From contig JASJZC010000005.1 of NCBI GenBank assembly GCA_037178855.1, positions 2,418,001 to 2,482,000 on the forward strand: 64,000 bases of DNA, read 5' to 3'. A program made the position numbers and the translations under genes. Shown here piece after piece: positions 21,962 to 31,081 of this stretch. Below the pieces are notes generated by a model. The model was not told the DNA's origin, ran no database searches, and was given only the letters and a program-made list of their open reading frames with translations. This DNA comes from Oscheius sp. JU75. Lineage: Eukaryota; Nematoda; Chromadorea; Rhabditida; Rhabditidae. The stretch's first letter is position 1, and every line of letters starts with the position of its first letter.

Positions 21962-24407
21962 ATGTCGCTCACCAAACTCGATTCTGAGGTTCAAATGCTG
22001 TCTTGACCTGATAAAATAAAGGATTTAGATATTTATTCGAATCAGTCACACGAAGGCCGCTGTCGAGGAGGAGAAGAAGCGGGAAATTGACTATGATAAC
22101 GAATATGTCAAGTGGAAGAGACGACATCCTGCCTTGGAGTGAGCTTTTCACTATGGTTTTTAGTTATTACAGAACAGGAAGTTTGAGATGTAATATGCAG
22201 CGAATACTGTAATAGACGCCCTCCGAATTATACGATTGCGTACATGCTGTTTTCGGGATCAAGGCAACATTTTTTAACTTTTCGATGTTCTGTAAAGTTG
22301 TAGAACAGATCAAGGGCTACAACTTTGTAGAACATCATTTGGCTGGAATATAATGTTTAGAGTCCGAAAAGATGCTCCGAAGTTGAAGGTCTTATGGGCT
22401 ATGTACAGCATTTTTCAGGCAGTCTTTGAAAAAGTGTCTTGTTTTACGAATTCAACACAACTTTTGGAAACCAAAAAAAATATTTAATTCATCAGATCCG
22501 ATGCCTCGGTCGACAGTCGCGGAACCGTCTTCTACCTCTGGACAGTTTTGGTCTGCTCGGCTGTCTCGTTCAATTTGCTGGCTATTCCCGGCTACGTCTA
22601 TATCCTCGATGACGAGATTCGGACCTATTGGATGCTTGGTAATCTGGCAGCTGATGCCATTTATCTCTGCGACATTCTGGTTCAATCCCGTCTACGTAAG
22701 ACTTCGTACTCTTTTGATCTCACTCAGCCCCATTTCAGGCTATTTCGAAGATGGCTGTGAACAGCATGAAGCCGCAGCCACTCGCGGCAACTACTATCAG
22801 CAGAGACTGCTCCTGGACGTGGTTTCTGTCTGTCCACTCGAGCTCCTCCTCACCGTCATCCCCTTCCTCCCTCTGCTTCGGTTGAATCGTCTTCTCAAGA
22901 TCAATCGTCTTCTGGATCTATTCAGTCTGGCTGAGGGTCGACTCAAAGCGGCCGTGGTCTCTTGTCTTCGAATCATCTTCCTCTGTACTCTGATCTTCCA
23001 CTGGAACGCCTGCGGTTACTTCTTCCTCGGAACTCAACAGGACAGATCCCTGAGAGCTGGTTAGTCTTCTTTGAAGTACTGTTTCGAGTCAATCTTCAGG
23101 TATCAACGCCACCTTCGACGACGACACAGAATGGGGCTGGCCATTTCTGCCTGAGAAGATCACCGATGTTTGGACAGCCGACTGTCAGATGCAGTGCAAT
23201 CATGAGTTCCTGCTAATAGACGAGGAGAGGGAAGTCGCACTGATGGATCTATACGAGAAATGGGACAACAGGACCATTCGTTATGAATTCGACCCGGCAA
23301 TCAAGGAATACGTACAGTCCTTCTACTGGTCATGTATGACCATCACCACGCTGGGAGAACAGCCATCCCCGGACGATACGATCCAGACAGTTTTCGAAAC
23401 ATTCGACACTCTACTAGGAATGGTCGTCTTTGCCGGCATCATGGGATCAGTTGGTGCCTTGGTCGGGAACTCGAATCGAGTCGAAGCCGACAGGAAACAG
23501 TTCATGGACGGTCTCAAACAGTTTATGGGATTCAGGTAAGGAATTCAACTGAGGACAACCCAGATGTCAGAGGAGTGAGTGACGAGATCCGACAGCGAGT
23601 TCTCCGGCACTGTGCCGATGAACTGATTCGAGGACAACGACTTCAGGACAGTGAGGTTAAGGAAGGCGTTCCTGACAGAGTCTTCTTGGCCATCAACCGT
23701 TTCACAGCTCTTCTTCCGCTGGCCCAAAGTCAGTTGTTTCGAGGAACTGGACATGCATTCCTGACTGACCTCGGTCGACAGCTGATCTCTTTCCGTCTGG
23801 GTCCAGGGGATGTTTTGGCGAGGAAGGGAGAGGAACAGAAGGTTTGGGAGAAGATTTTTTTGAGTATATGAGCTGTTTAGGAAATGTACATCGTGGCGAG
23901 AGGACAGTTGGTCAGCGAGCAGTTGAATGGTAGTCAGGTGGAGATTAAAGAGGGTGGGTCAGTCGGCGAGGAAGGACTGATCTGGCTAGGAGATCAGCAG
24001 CACGTCTGGAGAAGTACTATCTACTCTAGGGAATACTCTCAGGTTCTTAGCTCTTTCTTACTGTAACAAGAAAATCGTAGATATTCGTCCTGACTAGAGA
24101 ACGACTTCTCCAAGTCTTGGATGACTACCCAACCCATGCGGAGACTCTCCAAGAGACAGCAGCTCAACTGATTGGGACGACTGTGGACGAGAGACCACTA
24201 ACGACGGCCGAAAGGCTGTTAGAGGTTTCGGAAGTGGTTGAGCGACTGGAAAGAGATCTGGAAAGACAGTACAAACATTTCATCGTGAGTCAGTTGAGTG
24301 CTGGTATACGAGCCTGGTTCAGAACTACTCGACCCAGTTCAAGCAGCGGATCTACGAGATGGAACGGCGAACCTATAGGAGAAAACGGACAAAAGCTCAA
24401 TGAATAA
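21962..24407 (+). CDS. cyclic nucleotide-gated cation channel subunit
   Basis: Order matches CNG channels. S1: VDSRGTVFYLWTVLVC. Then WMLGNLAADAIYLCDILVQS and GYFEDG (the conserved S2-S3 block). S4-like: PLLRLNRLLKINRLLDLF. S5: RIIFLCTLIFHWNACGYFF. Pore: SFYWSCMTITTLGEQPSP, where most channels have TTIGETP. S6: GMVVFAGIMGSVGALVGN, then C-linker VEADRKQFMDGLKQFM. The cyclic-nucleotide-binding domain has LISFRLGPGDVLARKGEEQ, EMYIVARGQL and VGEEGLIWLG. The phosphate-binding cassette is degenerate (QHVWRSTIYSREYSQIF). The stop is at 24405-24407. The start is uncertain: ATG 21962 is a candidate, and the exon ending HPALE (about 22139) joins 22491 in phase. It may be a modulatory subunit that binds cyclic nucleotide weakly. 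Works in sensory membranes in animals. Confidence 0.85.
22284..22336. repeat. hairpin in a CNG-channel intron
   Basis: GATGTTCTGTAAAGTTGTAG pairs with CTACAACTTTGTAGAACATC across a short loop within the intron 22140-22490. It may be a small foldback element. Confidence 0.6.
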
Positions 24408-25153
24408 TTATGCCTTTTTCAACTCTCGTGTCGTTGAGTTTGTTTCGTTCTGAGCATTTTTGTGAAGTCAAAAGTCACAGGACTTGTGGAGTATCAGGCG
24501 AGAAGAGGAACTCAATCGAAATATTTCGTTGGCATCAAGGAGCAACGAGTGCAACTTTATTGAGGAGAAGGAAGAGAGTGAGAGGATATGGAGAACATTT
24601 CTGGGCGGTCATGATCAGTTGTTCAGCTGTGGCTATTTCTCAAACTTTTCTTCGAAGTGCTCCTCCAAGAGAGTTCGAAAGTTGCCCGACTCGGTTGTCA
24701 GAAGATCGCGGGAAACAGTCTGCTCTGGACTATCCATGGTTCGAAGAACGACATCGGCTACGACACTTAGTCCATTGAGTCGGGGAAAAAACGAGTGTCT
24801 GGACAAAGTTAGCTTGGTAACCTTGTTTCAATCTGGAGTTTCCAGAAGTTACAAGGAGAGTTGATATATAGAATCATATCGAATCAAAAGATGGCAAAAG
24901 AGTTTTAGTTGCAAAAAGGGTATGTCGTGTCCCAAGGGGTAATGTTCTAAATTTTGTTGCGACTTTCTTGAGCTGAACCAGAGACAAAATCAATACAAAA
25001 CGGGCACTGCCTAAAGTTTCGATCGAAAAAGTGAACAGATGATCTGTGTGGTTTGAAGAGAGACGGGTATTCCCCCCACACCACCAGTCCGATAATTGGC
25101 ACGCGGGGAATGGGAACGGATCAGTCCGAGGCAGGCAGAACAGTCGTATCATC
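24408..25153. other. intergenic region between channel and transporter
   Basis: A 126-residue open frame on the + strand (24484-24864) has no recognisable domain, and its composition does not stand out. I treat the region as the channel 3' UTR and the transporter promoter. Confidence 0.4.
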
Positions 25154-27232
25154 ATGGCGGAAGAGCCGAAAGTCGTCGAGCTCCTCGAGCAACTCACACT
25201 GTAAGTGGACCCTTTCGAATCGGAATGCTTTCTCTTCAGTAGTCATCCGCTGACTCTCTCCACCACCATCAGCATGGCCTTTTTGTGGTTAGTCGGGTTC
25301 CAAGCTGTAAGGCTATATTGCGGGGGGTGGGAAAAGAAATACGCGTCGCACCGCAAATGCGGTACGCAATGTACGAAAGAGCAGGAATTGCAAATGTTAC
25401 GGACTTTGGGGGTATTCTTGACAGGTTCCTATCCGCGATGCCTGTTCTCTCGCCGGCCTTTCTCGCTCCCGATGACAATAACACGAACAATATCAGTGAC
25501 TTTACTTCTGTACAAATCGAGGTATGCAGCAGTTCTGACAGTATCCTTTTTCAGTTCAATCTGGACAGCTCTGGTAAAAGCCTGCACCCAGCAGAGCTCA
25601 CTTCTTCAATGTTTTTCCTCGGCAATCTTCTCCTCGGACAGATCCCCTGTATTCTGGCGGATAAGTACGGTAGACGACCGATCATAGTCTCCTCCGTGTT
25701 CACAACTGGCCTGGCCGGAGTTCTGGCCTCGGTCTCTCCGACTTTCTACGTCCTTTTGTTCTTCAGGTTCATTCAGGGAATATCGTTTAGTGTAAGTTCG
25801 ATAGTCACTTGTTAAAAGAACAGTTCAGATCCTTCTGATGACAAATTGGGTCCTGTGCTGTGAATCTCTAGCCCCAAGTTGGCACAAAGTTGCCGCGGTC
25901 ATGTTCGGATCCTTCTGGGTTGCAGGTATTTTACAAAGTGTCTTATTCTCCCCAGAGATTGGCAAGAACGTCTCTTTTCGAAAAGAAATGTCTGTACCCA
26001 CCGCGGACGTTGGGAAGTGCGGCGAGGCCGCGCGCACTGACTCAGTGGTTAGCGCTCTTGGCTTGAAATATGAGCGGCTCGTGTTCGATCCCCGTCGATG
26101 TTTTTTTTTTGACGTTGATCCACCGCAAAAGTTCAGGCTATATCGGAATGGCTCCTATCGCCAAGTGGTCAACCAGCTGGCGGCAGATTCAGTTCTTCGG
26201 CTCCTGCCCCTCCTTGCTCTTTTCAATTTACCTCTTGTGGTAAGAGCTCCTCTTACTTCCAATCAAGTTTCAGCAAACTACCAGAGAGTCCGGCCTTTCT
26301 GGCCACCAAGGGCAGAGCAGTCGAGTTGAAGAGGTTCTTATCCAGAGCGAATCAGAACATTGTGGAGCCTATCAAATGCAATGTAGAGGAGACAATCTGT
26401 CAGTTTCTTGATGAAGTGAGACGGTTCTTTTAGCACAGCTCTCTGGGAAGGGAAAGGAGAATCTAAAGGATACTGTGAGGGATATTTTCACGAGCAGAGA
26501 AACTCTCATTCATCTAGGAGCACAGATCGTTATTTGGTAATCAGTGACTTTCTCTCTCTCTCTTACGCACTAGACCTTTCAGGATCTGTGACTTCCTCAT
26601 GTACGGGGCCATGTCTCTTACTGCGACGGGTGTCGGTAAGGATCCTTTCGTCTCTTTCATGTTTTCTGGTCTGGTCGAACTACCATGCTACATTGTCATC
26701 CCGTACCTGCTCGACTGGTCAGTTCTTTGCTTTTTCCGAAGCAACTGTGTATAGGCTCGGTCGCCGGAGATGTGTAGTCATGATTCATCTACTCTCTGCC
26801 CTCTCCTTCTCTCTTCTTCTCCTGTATCCTCAAGGTTCCTTTTCCACTCGAATTAGATTCAAATTCTTTAGACTCTTCCTTCTGGATCTACTTCTGGCTT
26901 CTCGGAAAGTTTGGAATCTCTTCGGCCTTCCAGTGCTGCTTCATCTACGGCGTCGAGATTTTCCCGGTCGAGAAGAGGAACATCTGTCTGGGAATTTGTT
27001 CCACCATAGCGAATCTCGGGGCTTTCCTCTCTCCTCATATAGACATCTTGGTTAGGAACCGAAAGAACCTGGAAAAAACATTGTTTAGGACGAAGTGTAT
27101 CCAGGAGGCAGTTTCTCGACCTTCTTCACCCTGTGTCTACTTTGCAGTGCCTGTACAACTGTTCTACCCGAAACCGCACCCGGACACCGAAAGAAAGACA
27201 ACCCGTCAACATTTATTGTATTAGTCAGCTAA
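25154..27232 (+). CDS. SLC22-like organic ion transporter (major facilitator superfamily)
   Basis: Multi-pass membrane transporter. Exon 1 reads MAEEPKVVELLEQLTL and joins SHPLTLSTTISMAFLWLVGF in phase. Later segments: an extracellular loop with DFTSVQIEF; SMFFLGNLLLGQIPCILADK then YGRRPIIVSS (the MFS loop 2-3 motif); FRFIQGISFS; MTNWVLCCESLAPSWHKV, matching the SLC22 block; GYIGMAPIAKWSTSWRQ; a loop with PAFLATKGRAVELK; LGRRRCVVMIHLL (second half motif); VEIFPVEKRNICLG, near the SLC22 signature E(L/I)(Y/F)PT..R; and a last exon with LCSACTTVLPETAPG. The stop TAA is at 27230-27232, directly next to the stop of the gene on the other strand. The intron near 25930-26130 holds a tRNA-derived repeat. 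Substrate not predictable. Confidence 0.8.
26021..26125 (+). repeat. tRNA-derived SINE-like element
   Basis: Inside a transporter intron, CTCAGTGGTTAGCGC (box A region, from about 26041) and GTGTTCGATCCCC (box B, about 26080-26092) keep the spacing of a tRNA gene. The rest does not fold as a normal tRNA and ends in CGATG plus a T run. The tail resembles those of the elements at 35671 and 39945. Confidence 0.6.
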
Positions 27233-27943
27233 TTAATATGTCTCATAGTTGTGTTGCTTGGAAGTCGGCTTTTTCTTGTCCTCACCGAAGCAGTTGGGGC
27301 TGACGCCGACGAGAGTCTGGTAGTTCGGATCGTCGGTCCTGACGACTTTGTGTTCGGCCGGCTTCATCGGTTCCTTTTTCGGGTTGAAAATCTCGTCATT
27401 GGATAGGCCGGCCAGCGTCTGGTAGTTGGGGTCATTCGGCTGGACGATCTTCTTCTCGGACGGCGCTTTCAGGGCAACTCCTTCCTTGGCCTGGAAGATT
27501 TGCTCGTTGACCAGCCCGGCAAGGGTCTGGTAGTTCGGATCCTGTGTTCCGGCCATTTCAATAACAGTCGGCTGCTTGATCTCGGATGTTCCTTTTCCTC
27601 TACCGGCTGCCTTGTTCCCTCCGAAGACCTGATCGTTGGTTAGACCGGCCAGCGTCTGGTAGTTGGGGTCCTTCGTTCCGGCCATTCCTCCCTTCTTAGG
27701 CAGTCGAATCTTCGGTAGCTGCCCCTTCGGAACAGGTGCTTTCGATCCCGGCTTCAGCTTTTGCTTGCTGCCCTTCTCGGAATCGGACTCCTTCTTCTTC
27801 GTCTTCCTCGGTTTGCTCTTCGTCTCCTCCTCCTCTTCGTCTTCTTCCTCCGTCATCTCGGTCTTCTTCTCCTTGCTATCTCCACTGCCACAGCAATCCA
27901 GGGCCAAGACTGGGAGCCACAGAAGAGCCAGCCAGACGAGCAT
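27233..27943 (-). CDS. secreted protein with four DPNYQTL repeats
   Basis: A single-exon frame of 236 residues. A signal peptide (MLVWLALLWLPVLALDCCG) is followed by an acidic/Lys-rich stretch (MTEEEDEEEEETKSK) and a basic stretch (QKLKPGSKAPVPKG). Four copies of a roughly 50-residue unit then occur, each centred on DPNYQTLAGL followed by a short N(D/E)xxF segment: KDPNYQTLAGLTNDQVF, QDPNYQTLAGLVNEQIF, NDPNYQTLAGLSNDEIF and DDPNYQTLVGV. A terminal partial unit reads HNYETY, just before the stop (27233-27235). Each unit carries a YxxL motif, but with a signal peptide and no membrane helix the protein is probably extracellular. I do not recognise the family. The stop codon touches that of the + strand transporter. 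Confidence 0.75.
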   Translation of the reverse strand: MLVWLALLWLPVLALDCCGSGDSKEKKTEMTEEEDEEEEETKSKPRKTKKKESDSEKGSKQKLKPGSKAPVPKGQLPKIRLPKKGGMAGTKDPNYQTLAGLTNDQVFGGNKAAGRGKGTSEIKQPTVIEMAGTQDPNYQTLAGLVNEQIFQAKEGVALKAPSEKKIVQPNDPNYQTLAGLSNDEIFNPKKEPMKPAEHKVVRTDDPNYQTLVGVSPNCFGEDKKKPTSKQHNYETY

Positions 27944-28132
27944 GTCTATCTAATGACGGATTGTATAGAAGAGACGAGAGGGTAAAATTACCGTTGATGA
28001 AGGGCAGCTTCTGACGTGGTCCCGGCTTGAATGACTAGCAGAACCATTGGATCTGATTCGACTTGCTAAAGCTTGTGAATACAAGTTGACAATTATTTAT
28101 TCCGATTACAGTCTTTTCTACATCAAAAGAGT

Positions 28133-29117
28133 CTATAAGTTTTCGAGAATCCACATCTGCGAGTGAATCCATGGGAGAGCTGAATGTACCGAAGAGTAGA
28201 CTCCGGGAAGACCGGGTCGTCCACATCCGTATCCCCAGCTCACGAGACCCTGCACTTCCCATTTCCCGCCAGAATTGCACATTAAAGGTCCCCCAGAGTC
28301 ACCCTAACAAGGTATAAGAATAGACAGGAAGATGAGGGACTACCTGACAGGAGTCGAGGTTGTCCTGCATTCCTGCGCAGATCATCGACGGAAAGTGTAG
28401 TCGACCACGAAACTGTTCCTTCAGCGCACATTCGAGCCACGAGACGATAGGAATGTGGATCTCTCGGAGCTGATCGGAGGAGACTTTAGCTCGTTCTGCC
28501 ATAACTCCCCAGCCGGCGACGATACAGATCTTGTGCTCCATTGCTGGCAGCACTGGCAGACAGATATTTGCAGTTGTATTGGTCGAGTTGATCGGAGGAT
28601 CTATTCTGAAACCGAGATCTTCCTTTCAAACCTGAACCCACTTCAAAATGGCGATATCATAAGCATTTGGGACGCCGATATTGTACAGATCGTGGACGGA
28701 AATGTTCATGACCCGATGCTCGGTTCCTGAACCGGACGCATGACCACCAAGGAATACTTTATAGCTGTCGGGAGCTCTTCTTAAACGACTTAATAATCTG
28801 AAAAATAAAAAAGAAACCCTGTCCTGGCAAAGCAGTGAGCAGCTGTGAGAATGAACTTGCTGTCGATGATTACACCTCCACAGCGGTGCTCTCCTTGAAA
28901 GTACAACTGTGCAACCCAGGGCCAAGTGTGCGGCTCCGTCACAATTCCACCAATCAGACGAGTGTTTTCAGTCTCGAACAGATTCAAGAAAATGCTTACA
29001 ACTTACAGCCAAATGACTTTGATCGTCCAGTTTCCGATTCTTGACCGACTCTGACGAGATCCCGCATTCCTTCTGGGCGAGACTGATTGGAAAAAGGAGG
29101 AAGAGGAGAAGAAACAT
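28133..29117 (-). CDS. trypsin-like serine protease
   Basis: Secreted S1-family protease. The start at 29117 gives a signal peptide ([15 protein letters not shown]) then KECGISS; an upstream in-frame ATG at 29168 is possible. The activation site is around [20 protein letters not shown]. The catalytic triad is complete: His in ILTAAHCFA, Asp in [10 protein letters not shown] and Ser in GDSGGPLMC. The residue six before the catalytic Ser is Asp (DNLDSCQGDSGG), predicting cleavage after Lys/Arg, and [10 protein letters not shown] supports an open pocket. The last exon ends MWILENL with the stop at 28133-28135. Introns are short, including one between CQ and GDSGG. Neighbouring genes give no clue to its substrate. 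Confidence 0.9.
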
Positions 29118-29167
29118 GATCGAGGGAACCACAGCGGTCTCGCAAATCTTGTAAAAACGTCGTGACA

Positions 29168-29744
29168 CAAATTTAAAGGGGAGCCTAACTGTTTTGTCTG
29201 TTCATGAAGCATATTTTGGATGAGACAACGGCAAATCGACAACCTCTTTCGTATGAGAACCAGCCGTCCTTTTGCCTTCAGTTTGCATTGGCGGCTGCGC
29301 CGCTTCGTAGTAGCAAACGACTTCCTGTGGCTTCATTGGAACAAAAAACCAAGTTCTAGAGCGTACCCAAAGGTGACTTGCCAACCAATTGAGGCAATAA
29401 CTTCCTGAACAACAAAACTTCTGGACAACATAATTGACTCGCTTCTATTTCGTGGCCTCCAACAAACAAATAAACAGTCTGCCACAGAAACCATCGCGCT
29501 TTAGATAGTGGAGATGTGAATGGGCAAGAGGGAGGTCTGACATGAGCAGCTACTGACCTTGGAGCACTTCTTATATTCTGTTTTAAATGAAGGTCTGGTA
29601 GTGAATCGAACAAGGGGGTTAGATCAGCAATCTGTAGAAGGTACTGTCTGGAGAACTAAAGCTGAGTACCAAAGAGACGCTTCTATGTCCTATCACTTTC
29701 AGAAACATAAGTAGTCTACCCATCCCAGCAACAAAAGAAGACAT
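29168..29744. other. intergenic region
   Basis: Between the protease start and the partner gene of the duplicated block. No recognised exon or repeat. Confidence 0.4.
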
Positions 29745-29824
29745 GTCAGGCACAGGAGCTAAAGTGCGTCAACAGCACGCCAAGTCTCTGCTATTTTCAC
29801 CGTTTTTCGTCTACGTGGTGGTAG

Positions 29825-30151
29825 TTGCGCCAATCCAGTAGAGTACACGTTGACAGGCGAAACGAGAACAAACCTATCACCCAAGTCTTAACGTCTCCCG
29901 AAGAGAAAGAAAGATCCGGACAAGACTTAGTAACCGAAGCTCAAGCTTTGGTAGTACAGGAAGAGGTATTGAAAAGAAGAGCGCTGTTCATTTTTGGCGT
30001 AACTGCAGCAGACTACCTGTCCCAGAAGAGTTTAGACAACACATTAGCAGAAAGTATTGCTACTTACACCTGAGACATCAAAGGGGAAAGAGAAGCTAAT
30101 GGAGGGGTTCAGGCTTAGAAGACACGAACGAGAACTTCTATTCAATTTCTA
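29825..30151 (+). pseudogene. partner gene of the duplicated block, probably broken
   Basis: Two stretches in different frames appear. One reads VTEAQALVVQEEVLKRRALF to a TGA near 30073. The other reads PETSKGKEKLMEGFRLRRHE and ends ELLFNF at a stop near 30151. The second stretch is identical in meaning to the 3' end of the minus-strand frame at 63227, in the other copy of the inverted duplication. I found no credible intron (only about 20 nt between usable sites) linking the two stretches here, so this copy may be inactive, or its structure differs from what I inferred. No family recognised. It converges on the membrane-protein gene about 40 nt away. Confidence 0.4.
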
Positions 30152-30715
30152 ATCCCAAATGCCCTGGACTTAGAGACACTTTATTGATGGTCTAAGGAGC
30201 ATCGTACGTGATTTCTTCCTTGTTGTGGAGATGACGGATCTGTCCCTTGCTCCAAATGATGACGATGAGGAGGACAAGGCCGTTGTAGAAGACGAAGAGT
30301 CCGAGACTGATGAGCATTCCACAGCAGATGCTTCCCTCGACACGAAGAAGGTAGTTCTCCGGCTCGTAGCGGTCATGTCGTCTCTTGTACTTGCTCTTTC
30401 CCTTGGCTTTCTTCTTCTTTTTCTTCTTCTTCTCACTTGTGTCGTTTTTGTCCTCCTTTGACTCTCCCGTCGTCTCTTTCTTCTTCAGTTGTCCCACCAA
30501 ATCCATCATGTTCGAGCTGCCAGTTCCCTTTCCCGTGGCTCCCGTCTCCGCATTGGTGTCCGTGAACGAGACTGGCGCTTCTCCACCCTCTTCTGCCATC
30601 GTCCGAGATTGAATGGCCTCGGTTCGTTGGGGGTAACGGTAAAGTGTCATGACAAGTCAAGGAATACCGAACAATTAAAATTTGCCATATGAAGTTTTGA
30701 ACTCTTGACTAGGGA
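30080..30715 (-). repeat. inverted segmental duplication, copy A
   Basis: This block is near-identical, in inverted orientation, to 62645-63285. It contains the whole small membrane-protein gene, its 5' flank and the 3' end of a convergent gene. Similarity is visible in noncoding sequence too, such as the shared 5' flank word CATCGTCCGAGA and GACAAGTCAAGG/GGCAAGTCAAGG. Confidence 0.8.
30192..30599 (-). CDS. small single-pass membrane protein, paralog A
   Basis: The chosen start at 30599 (MAEEGGEAPVSFTDTNAET) matches the start of the paralog at 62780. The N-terminal half is hydrophilic with NMMDLVGQLKKKETTGES and a Lys run. It is followed by KSKYKRRHDRYEPENYLLRV, one membrane segment (CCGMLISLGLFVFYNGLVLL extending to IVIIW) and a short tail KGQIRHLHNKEEITYDAP. 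About 135 residues. The C-terminal half is almost identical to the paralog, while the Lys-rich segment differs. The AATAAA on the minus strand lies just past the stop. Function unknown and no family recognised. Confidence 0.75.
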   Translation of the reverse strand: MAEEGGEAPVSFTDTNAETGATGKGTGSSNMMDLVGQLKKKETTGESKEDKNDTSEKKKKKKKKAKGKSKYKRRHDRYEPENYLLRVEGSICCGMLISLGLFVFYNGLVLLIVIIWSKGQIRHLHNKEEITYDAP

Positions 30716-30719
30716 AAGA

Positions 30720-31081
30720 CAATTAGCAAGTTTGCAAGTCGAGGAATCTTGAGAGAGTCCAGTCAACTCGATGTGCTCTCTTCCGGAAGGTTCGTTTCCA
30801 GCTCACCTTCAAACAGTCTAGGCCAGTTGCGAAACAGCCTAACTACCCACTTTTACTCTCAAAAGGACCGTATCTCTCTTCAGAAATTGTCTTAACCGCT
30901 GCCATTAGTGTGTCTGCGATATTTGCGCCAACTCGCTGTCCATGGCGCGCATACAGTGCAACGCTCTTTTCGTCTCTTACGTCTTTATTGAGCTTTTCGT
31001 CTTCTACTTTTTTTTCTTTTCTTTTTCAAGACAATCCATTTCAGCTGCCACCTTATTCATTTACTCTTCGCTTTTTCGTAA
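30720..31081. other. intergenic region upstream of hlh-30 long isoform
   Basis: T-rich sequence ending in the putative 5' UTR of the first hlh-30 exon. No recognised exon. Confidence 0.4.

Noticed and set aside
24484-24864. 126-codon open frame after the CNG channel
   Set aside because: Ordinary random-looking composition, no recognised motif and no splice link to neighbours.
27663-28014. Open frames antisense to the DPNYQTL protein
   Set aside because: Ser/Leu-rich shadows of the Glu/Lys-rich coding strand.
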